NCBI RefSeq assembly: GCF_005844455.1
Contig: NZ_SPGF01000004.1
Location: 1 to 64,000, forward strand
DNA length: 64,000 bases
Reading direction: 5' to 3'
DNA from: Streptococcus mitis
Lineage (GTDB): Bacteria; Bacillota; Bacilli; Lactobacillales; Streptococcaceae
The notes below the pieces were generated by a model. The model saw only the letters and a program-made list of their open reading frames with translations, did not search any database and was not told the DNA's origin. Positions 58,314 through 64,000 of the stretch are shown here, piece by piece. The translations under genes and the position numbers were made by a program. Numbering within the stretch: the first letter of the stretch is position 1; the number at the start of each line of letters is the position of its first letter.

Positions 58314-59456
58314 ATGATCTACTTTGATAATTCGGCAACGACCAAGCCTTATCCTGAAGCACTTGAAACCTATACGCAGGTCGCTTCGAAAATTGTAGGA
58401 AATCCATCTAGTCTCCATCGTTTGGGAGACCAGGCAACACGAATTTTAGATGCTTCCCGTCAGCAAATTGCAGATTTGATTGGCAGGAAGAGTGATGAAA
58501 TCTTCTTTACCTCTGGTGGAACAGAAGGAGATAACTGGGTCATCAAAGGTGTGGCCTTTGAAAAAGCCCAGTTTGGCAAGCACATCATCGTGTCAGCCAT
58601 TGAACATCCAGCAGTCAAGGAATCAGCCCTTTGGCTGAAAGGTCAAGGTTTTGAGGTGGATTTTGCTCCAGTTGATGAGAAAGGATTTGTGGATGTTGAG
58701 GCTCTAGGAGCATTGATACGACCTGATACGACCCTCGTCTCCATTATGGCAGTAAACAACGAAATTGGTTCTATTCAACCTATTGAGGCCATCTCAGAAC
58801 TCTTGGAAGACAAGCCAACTATTTCCTTCCATGTTGATGCAGTTCAGGCACTCGCTAAGATTTCGACTGAAAAATATCTGACAGATCGGGTGGATTTTGC
58901 GACCTTCTCGAGTCATAAGTTTCATGGAGTTCGGGGTGTTGGCTTTATCTATATCAAGTCTGGTAAGAGGATCATGCCTCTTTTGACAGGTGGTGGTCAA
59001 GAGCGCGATTATCGCTCGACAACTGAAAATGTAGCAGGGATTGCAGCGACAGCCAAGGCTCTCCGTTTGTCTATGGAAAAGCTAGATATCTTTACGAGCA
59101 AGACAGGGCAGATGAAGGCAGTGATTCGCCAAGCGCTTTTGGACTATCCGGATATATTTGTCTTTTCAGATGAGGAAGACTTTGCCCCTCATATCCTGAC
59201 TTTTGGGATTAAGGGTGTTCGTGGAGAAGTCATTGTTCACGCATTTGAAGACTATGATATTTTCATATCAACGACTTCTGCTTGTTCATCCAAGGCTGGG
59301 AAACCTGCGGGAACCTTGATTGCCATGGGAGTGGACAAAGATAAGGCCCAGTCAGCTGTACGTCTTAGCCTAGACCGTGAAAATGATATGAGTCAGGTCG
59401 AGCAGTTTTTGACCAAGCTAAAATTAATTTACAATCAAACTAGAAAAGTAAGATAG
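58314..59456 (+). CDS. iscS: Cysteine desulfurase (IscS/NifZ type)
   Basis: A 380-residue PLP enzyme releasing sulfur from cysteine. It has FHVDAVQ (PLP aspartate), the PLP lysine in [10 protein letters not shown] and the catalytic cysteine in [11 protein letters not shown]. Directly upstream of thiI (8-nt gap), it is probably the dedicated sulfur donor for tRNA 4-thiouridine. Start ATG 58314 ([10 protein letters not shown]) has only a weak site (GTGAGAAA). Confidence 0.94.
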   Translation: MIYFDNSATTKPYPEALETYTQVASKIVGNPSSLHRLGDQATRILDASRQQIADLIGRKSDEIFFTSGGTEGDNWVIKGVAFEKAQFGKHIIVSAIEHPAVKESALWLKGQGFEVDFAPVDEKGFVDVEALGALIRPDTTLVSIMAVNNEIGSIQPIEAISELLEDKPTISFHVDAVQALAKISTEKYLTDRVDFATFSSHKFHGVRGVGFIYIKSGKRIMPLLTGGGQERDYRSTTENVAGIAATAKALRLSMEKLDIFTSKTGQMKAVIRQALLDYPDIFVFSDEEDFAPHILTFGIKGVRGEVIVHAFEDYDIFISTTSACSSKAGKPAGTLIAMGVDKDKAQSAVRLSLDRENDMSQVEQFLTKLKLIYNQTRKVR

Positions 59457-59464
59457 GAGCATTC

Positions 59465-60679
59465 ATGCAGTATTCAGAAATTATGATTCGCTACGGAGAG
59501 TTATCAACCAAGGGCAAAAACCGTATGCGGTTCATCAATAAACTTCGTAATAATATTTCGGACGTCTTGTCCATCTATCCCCAAGTTAAGGTAACCGCTG
59601 ATCGCGACCGTGCCCACGTTTACCTCAATGGATCCGACTACACAGCAGTTGCAGAATCTCTCAAACAAGTCTTCGGGATTCAAAATTTTTCTCCAGTATA
59701 TAAGGTTGAAAAATCTGTAGAAGTTCTGAAGTCTTCTGTCCAAGAGATTATGACAGATATCTACAAGGAAGGCATGACCTTTAAGATTTCTAGTAAGCGC
59801 AGCGACCACAACTTTGAACTCGACAGTCGTGAACTCAACCAAACACTAGGTGGAGCTGTATTCGAAGCTATTACAAATGTCCAAGCTCAAATGAAAAATC
59901 CGGACATCAATCTTCAGGTGGAGATTCGAGAAGAGGCAGCCTACCTTTCTTATGAAACTATTCGTGGAGCAGGTGGCTTGCCTGTGGGGACTTCTGGTAA
60001 GGGCATGCTCATGTTATCAGGGGGGATTGACTCGCCTGTGGCAGGTTATCTAGCCCTTAAACGTGGGGTGGATATTGAGGCTGTTCACTTTGCCAGCCCA
60101 CCTTACACAAGTCCTGGCGCTCTCAAAAAAGCCCAAGATTTGACCCGTAAATTGACCAAGTTTGGCGGCAATATCCAGTTTATCGAAGTGCCTTTCACAG
60201 AGATTCAAGAGGAAATCAAAGCCAAGGCTCCAGAAGCCTACCTCATGACTCTGACTCGTCGTTTTATGATGCGCATTACTGACCGTATCCGTGAGGTACG
60301 AAATGGTTTAGTTATCATCAATGGGGAAAGTCTTGGTCAGGTGGCAAGCCAAACCCTGGAGAGCATGCAGGCTATCAACGCTGTGACCAACACTCCTATC
60401 ATCCGTCCTGTGGTTACCATGGACAAGTTGGAAATCATTGACATCGCCCAGGAAATCGATACCTTTGACATTTCAATCCAACCGTTTGAAGACTGTTGTA
60501 CGATTTTTGCACCTGACCGTCCTAAGACCAATCCTAAGATTAAGAATGCAGAGCAGTATGAAGCACGCATGGATGTTGAAGGTTTGGTTGAGCGAGCAGT
60601 GGCTGGTATCATGATTACTGAGATTACACCTCAAGCTGAAAAAGATGAAGTCGATAATTTGATTGACAATCTCCTCTAA
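59465..60679 (+). CDS. thiI: tRNA 4-thiouridine synthase ThiI
   Basis: Makes s4U8 in tRNA using sulfur from IscS. The 404-residue protein has an N-terminal ferredoxin-like/THUMP domain (about 1-165), the PP-loop [11 protein letters not shown] and the C-terminal CCTIFAP. Like other Firmicute forms it lacks the rhodanese domain. TAGGAG precedes the ATG. Confidence 0.96.
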   Translation: MQYSEIMIRYGELSTKGKNRMRFINKLRNNISDVLSIYPQVKVTADRDRAHVYLNGSDYTAVAESLKQVFGIQNFSPVYKVEKSVEVLKSSVQEIMTDIYKEGMTFKISSKRSDHNFELDSRELNQTLGGAVFEAITNVQAQMKNPDINLQVEIREEAAYLSYETIRGAGGLPVGTSGKGMLMLSGGIDSPVAGYLALKRGVDIEAVHFASPPYTSPGALKKAQDLTRKLTKFGGNIQFIEVPFTEIQEEIKAKAPEAYLMTLTRRFMMRITDRIREVRNGLVIINGESLGQVASQTLESMQAINAVTNTPIIRPVVTMDKLEIIDIAQEIDTFDISIQPFEDCCTIFAPDRPKTNPKIKNAEQYEARMDVEGLVERAVAGIMITEITPQAEKDEVDNLIDNLL

Positions 60680-60772
60680 TCAGAAAATCCAGAAGAATTC
60701 AGAAAAACAAATGAAAAAAGTTAGTTATTTATCCTTAAAATGGACATTTACTGACTTTTTTTCTATTTTTAT

Positions 60773-60778
60773 GGTATA
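60773..60778 (+). promoter_or_regulatory. Promoter -10 of the esterase/ATP-grasp cluster
   Basis: ATGGTATAAT extended -10 about 40 nt before the first esterase ATG, in the 136-nt gap after thiI. Confidence 0.5.
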
Positions 60779-60815
60779 ATGAGATAAAATTTTGAATATA
60801 GAGAGTTTTCTGACA

Positions 60816-61640
60816 ATGAATCATTCCTACTTTTACTTAAAAATGAAAGAACACAAACTCAAGGTTCCTTATACAGGTAAGGAGCGCCGTGTGCGTGTTC
60901 TTCTTCCTAAAGATTATGAGAAAGACACGGATCGTTCCTATCCTGTTGTATACTTTCATGACGGGCAAAATGTTTTTTATAGCAAGGAGTCTTTCATTGG
61001 TCATTCATGGAAGATTATCCCCGCTATTAAGCGTAATCCTGATATCAGTCGCATGATTGTCGTAGCCATTGACAATGATGGTATGGGGCGGATGAATGAG
61101 TATGCGGCTTGGAAGTTCCAAGAATCTCCTATCCCAGGGCAGCAGTTTGGGGGCAAGGGTGTGGAGTATGCTGAGTTTGTTATGGAGGTGGTCAAGCCCT
61201 TTATCGATGAAACTTATCGTACAAAAGCGGACCGCCAGCATACAGCCATGATTGGTTCGTCGCTAGGAGGCAATATTACCCAGTTTATCGGTTTGGAATA
61301 CCAAGACCAAATTGGTTGCTTGGGTGTCTTTTCATCTGCCAACTGGCTCCACCAAGAAGCCTTTAACCGCTACATCGAGCGTAAGAAATTGTCTCCTGAA
61401 CAGCGCATTTTCATCTATGTAGGGACAGAAGAAGCAGACGATACGGACAAGACTTTGATGGCTGGCAATATCAAACAAGTCTATATCGACTCGTCGCTTC
61501 GCTATTACCATGATTTGATTGCAGGTGGAGTACACTTGGATAATCTTGTCTTGAAAGTTCAGTCTGGTGCCATCCATAGTGAGATTCCATGGTCGGAAAA
61601 TTTACCAGACTGTCTCCGATTTTTTGCAGAGAAATGGTAA
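60816..61640 (+). CDS. Alpha/beta hydrolase (esterase D-like)
   Basis: A 274-residue hydrolase of the putative esterase (EstD/Fes-like) family. Nucleophile elbow G147-S-S149-L-G; oxyanion region YFHDGQNVF; likely catalytic His near the C-terminus in GAIHSEIPW. Start ATG 60816 (MNHSYFYLKMKEHKLK) is preferred to the TTG at 60792, which has no ribosome-binding site. First of three clustered genes; natural substrate unknown. Confidence 0.87.
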   Translation: MNHSYFYLKMKEHKLKVPYTGKERRVRVLLPKDYEKDTDRSYPVVYFHDGQNVFYSKESFIGHSWKIIPAIKRNPDISRMIVVAIDNDGMGRMNEYAAWKFQESPIPGQQFGGKGVEYAEFVMEVVKPFIDETYRTKADRQHTAMIGSSLGGNITQFIGLEYQDQIGCLGVFSSANWLHQEAFNRYIERKKLSPEQRIFIYVGTEEADDTDKTLMAGNIKQVYIDSSLRYYHDLIAGGVHLDNLVLKVQSGAIHSEIPWSENLPDCLRFFAEKW

Positions 61641-61660
61641 GTTAGGAAAGGAGAAAGCCA

Positions 61661-62401
61661 ATGCATATTGAAAACCTCAGCCACTGGAGTGGCCACCTCA
61701 ACCGTGAAATGTACCTCAACCGTTATGGACATGCTGGGATTCCAGTTGTGGTTTTTGCTTCATCTGGTGGCAGTCACAATGAATACTATGATTTTGGCAT
61801 GATAGATGCCTGTGCTTCCTTTATCGAGGAAGGCCGTGTCCAGTTCTTTACTCTATCTAGTGTAGACAGTGAGAGCTGGTTGGCTACTTGGAAAAATGGT
61901 CATGACCAGGCGGAGATGCACCGTGCCTACGAACGCTACGTGATTGAGGAGGCCATTCCTTTTATCAAGCACAAGACAGGTTGGTTTGATGGCATGATGA
62001 CGACAGGTTGTTCGATGGGGGCCTACCATGCACTTAATTTCTTCCTCCAGCATCCAGATGTCTTTACCAAGGTGATTGCCCTCAGTGGTATTTACGACGC
62101 ACGTTTCTTTGTTGGCGATTACTTCAATGATGATGCTATTTATCAAAACTCACCAGTAGATTATATCTGGAACCAGAATGACGGCTGGTTTATCGATCGT
62201 TACCGTCAGGCAGAAATCGTCGTTTGTACGGGCCTTGGTGCTTGGGAACAAGACGGTCTACCATCTTTCTACAAGCTCAAAGAAGCCTTTGACCAGAAAC
62301 AAATTCCAGCCTGGTTTGCTGAATGGGGACACGATGTCGCCCACGACTGGGAATGGTGGCGTAAACAAATGCCCTATTTTCTTGGACACCTGTATCTATA
62401 A
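61661..62401 (+). CDS. Second putative esterase of the cluster
   Basis: A 246-residue protein, distantly related to its upstream neighbour. Nucleophile elbow G116-C-S118-M-G; likely catalytic His in EWGHDVAHDWEWW. No signal peptide, so cytoplasmic. AAGGAG precedes the ATG; 20 nt from the first esterase and 12 nt from the ATP-grasp gene, clearly one operon. Substrate unknown. Confidence 0.86.
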   Translation: MHIENLSHWSGHLNREMYLNRYGHAGIPVVVFASSGGSHNEYYDFGMIDACASFIEEGRVQFFTLSSVDSESWLATWKNGHDQAEMHRAYERYVIEEAIPFIKHKTGWFDGMMTTGCSMGAYHALNFFLQHPDVFTKVIALSGIYDARFFVGDYFNDDAIYQNSPVDYIWNQNDGWFIDRYRQAEIVVCTGLGAWEQDGLPSFYKLKEAFDQKQIPAWFAEWGHDVAHDWEWWRKQMPYFLGHLYL

Positions 62402-62413
62402 AAGGAGTTGCCT

Positions 62414-63580
62414 ATGAATTACCTTGTTATTTCTCCCTACTATCCGCAAAACTTTCAACAGTTTACCATCGAGCTAGCCAATAAAGGCATCACCGTTTTG
62501 GGAATTGGTCAGGAACCTTACGAACAACTAGATGAACCTTTGTGCAATAGCTTGACCGAGTATTTCCGTGTTGACAATCTTGAGAACATAGACGAAGTCA
62601 AACGTGCAGTTGCTTTTCTCTTTTATAAACATGGCCCAATTGACCGCATCGAGTCTCATAATGAATATTGGCTTGAGTTAGACGCAGCCCTTCGTGAGCA
62701 ATTTAATGTCTTTGGTGCCAAACCAGAGGATCTCAAAAAGACTAAGTTTAAGTCTGAAATGAAGAAACTTTTCCAAAAAGCAGGTGTTCCTGTGGTACCT
62801 GGAGCTGTTATCCAGATGGAAGCAGATGTGGATAATGCTGTGAACGAAATCGGACTACCAATGATTGCCAAACCTGATAATGGAGTGGGGGCAGCGGCAA
62901 CCTTTAAACTTGAGACAGAAGACGATATCAATCACTTCAAGCAAGAATGGGACCATTCGACCGTTTATTTCTTTGAGAAATTTGTCACTTCCAGTGAAAT
63001 CTGTACCTTTGATGGTCTTGTGGACAAGGATGGAAAGATTGTCTTCTCAACAACCTTTGACTACGCCTATACACCGCTTGATCTCATGATTTACAAGATG
63101 GACAATTCCTACTATGTTCTCAAGGATATGGATTCCAAATTACGTAAATATGGCGAGGCTATCGTCAAAGAATTTGGTATGAGAGAACGGTTCTTCCATA
63201 TCGAGTTTTTCCGTGACGGGGACGACTATATTGCCATTGAGTACAATAACCGTCCTGCAGGTGGCTTTACCGTTGATGTTTATAACTTCGCCCACTCCTT
63301 GGATCTCTACCGAGGTTATGCAGCGATTGTCGCAGGAGAAGAGTTCCCAGCATCAGAGTTTGAACCTCAATACTGTTTAGCTACATCACGTCGTGCTAAT
63401 GCTAACTATGTTTATTCAGAAGAGGTTCTTCTTGCCAAATACAGCCAGCAGTTCAAGGTTAAAAAAATCATGCCAGCTGCCTTCGCAGAACTTCAAGGAG
63501 ATTACCTTTATATGCTGACAACTCCGAGTCGACAAGAAATGGATCAGATGATTGCAGATTTCGGACAACGTCAAGAATAA
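62414..63580 (+). CDS. ATP-grasp enzyme (carbamoyl-phosphate synthase-like)
   Basis: A 388-residue ATP-grasp protein with an N-terminal Rossmann-like part (MNYLVISPYYPQNFQQF), the ATP-grasp domain (about 115-310; IAKPDNGVGAAATF loop; metal ligands in IEYNNRPAGGF) and a C-terminal lid. Such enzymes join a carboxylate to an amine or other nucleophile through an acyl-phosphate. Database names such as carbamoyl phosphate synthase are misleading, since no glutaminase or second half is present. Start 62414 follows AAAGGAG. Last gene of the cluster. Confidence 0.86.
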   Translation: MNYLVISPYYPQNFQQFTIELANKGITVLGIGQEPYEQLDEPLCNSLTEYFRVDNLENIDEVKRAVAFLFYKHGPIDRIESHNEYWLELDAALREQFNVFGAKPEDLKKTKFKSEMKKLFQKAGVPVVPGAVIQMEADVDNAVNEIGLPMIAKPDNGVGAAATFKLETEDDINHFKQEWDHSTVYFFEKFVTSSEICTFDGLVDKDGKIVFSTTFDYAYTPLDLMIYKMDNSYYVLKDMDSKLRKYGEAIVKEFGMRERFFHIEFFRDGDDYIAIEYNNRPAGGFTVDVYNFAHSLDLYRGYAAIVAGEEFPASEFEPQYCLATSRRANANYVYSEEVLLAKYSQQFKVKKIMPAAFAELQGDYLYMLTTPSRQEMDQMIADFGQRQE

Positions 63581-63586
63581 GAACTA

Positions 63587-63622
63587 TCGGATTAAGGAAA
63601 ATGACTTTCTTAATCCTTTTGT
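63587..63622 (+). terminator. Terminator after the ATP-grasp gene
   Basis: GGATTAAGGAAA ... TTTCTTAATCC stem followed by TTTTGTTTTTT. Confidence 0.85.
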
Positions 63623-63639
63623 TTTTTATGAGAAACACA

Positions 63640-63790
63640 GCAGATTGAAACAAGAGTAGGACAAAAAGGCTCGTAAAAGAATCTGGGACAAAAGTCTAAC
63701 CTTAAATATAAAAAGCGAACAAAACGAGTTATCTGACACTCAGAATTCTGTCTTGTTCGCTTTTTTGTCTAATCTATCGATTTTTAAAAT
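63640..63790. repeat. RUP end fragment and inverted repeat beside the IS630 remnant
   Basis: CAGATTGAAACAAGA (63650-63664) resembles the left end of a RUP. AAAAAGCGAACAA (about 63711-63723) pairs with TTGTTCGCTTTTT (about 63754-63766), forming a bidirectional hairpin. These are typical border sequences of IS630-Spn1-related insertions; no gene is seen. Confidence 0.55.
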
Positions 63791-64000
63791 TTATAATAAA
63801 GAATTCCTAAAATCAAAATCTTTTTGTTTCAGACTCTTTTTGAGGTGCTTTTTAATATGAGCCCAGATTTTTTCAATAAGATTTTAATCAGGTGAGTGGG
63901 GAGGAATAAGAAATAAAGCTACTTTTTCTGGGACTTGTTCATAGTAGGTGTGATTCTTTTTTTCGAGTGTAGCCCATAGCTTTGAGAGCATAGTGGATAG
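63791..64000 (-). pseudogene. IS630-Spn1-type transposase remnant with internal deletion
   Basis: Minus-strand reading gives the end of orfA (HYALKAMGYTRKK, at the window edge) and, in an overlapping frame, the start of the orfB catalytic part (NHTYYEQVPEKVALFL). This is followed at once by the orfB end (PPHSPD-stop-NLIEKIWAHIKKH). The central DDE part is missing and a TAA (63884-63886) interrupts the PYSPxxNPIE motif. It is a dead internal-deletion derivative and continues beyond the window. Confidence 0.82.

Overview
This window is chromosomal DNA of a mitis-group Streptococcus, either S. pneumoniae or a very close relative such as S. pseudopneumoniae or S. mitis. The evidence is the gene set (lytB, pavA, pmrA, coiA, ppmA, cpoA, pmp23, macP, rocS), the BOX and RUP small repeats, IS1381 and IS630-Spn1 type elements, a ComX box and roughly 40% GC. 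Several proteins (LytB, PavA, the TehB-like protein) differ from the pneumococcal sequences I remember by a few percent. The gene order also departs from the pneumococcal order I remember at several junctions. I therefore lean towards a pneumococcus-like relative, but cannot settle the species.

Layout. 1-3.0 kb: DNA-uptake genes comEA-comEC. 3.0-4.4 kb: infC-rpmI-rplT with a leader attenuator and a probable AUA start for infC. 4.4-4.9 kb: a glyoxalase gene broken by a RUP insertion. 5.0-6.9 kb: pyrK-pyrDb behind a PyrR attenuator. 7.0-12.3 kb: lytB, pavA (rqcH), ybeY, dgkA, era. 12.4-16.2 kb: an AT-rich accessory island between era and mutM. It holds a fused nuclease-methyltransferase gene and a specificity-subunit gene interrupted by an (AT)10 tract. 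16.2-27.7 kb: mutM, coaE, pmrA, rpmG, secG, rnr, smpB, tehB-like, coiA, pepF, an O-methyltransferase and ppmA. 27.8-42.7 kb: ftsW, ppc, a T-box-controlled trpXYZ transporter operon, dnaG-rpoD, a DUF59 gene, two glycolipid glycosyltransferases and obgE. 42.8-44.2 kb: mobile-element debris (two RUPs, IS1381, an IS30-family remnant). 44.3-48 kb: an amino-acid ABC transporter and lysS. 48.1-57.1 kb: a phosphatase, ebsC, a DUF368 gene and pmp23 (minus strand), then glmU, a NUDIX hydrolase, macP, pfs, rocS, an exonuclease and a GDPD protein. 57.1-63.6 kb: BOX repeat and gene debris, a DUF6556-like gene, iscS-thiI, and a cluster of two esterases plus an ATP-grasp enzyme. 63.6-64 kb: a decayed IS630 element running off the end.

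Most genes form short plus-strand operons with tight spacing or overlaps (comEA/comEC, ybeY/dgkA, mutM/coaE/pmrA/rpmG, rnr/smpB, trpY/trpZ, dnaG/rpoD). RNA-level control is well represented: the infC leader, PyrR attenuator, T-box and many intrinsic terminators.

The most notable object is the island at 12.4-16.2 kb. It looks like a BcgI-like restriction-modification system in which one polypeptide carries a PD-(D/E)XK nuclease and an N6-adenine methylase, with a separate specificity protein. The (AT)10 tract lies exactly between the second and third target-recognition domains. Loss of one AT unit would join all three domains into one 566-residue protein. This predicts a phase-variable switch of DNA recognition.
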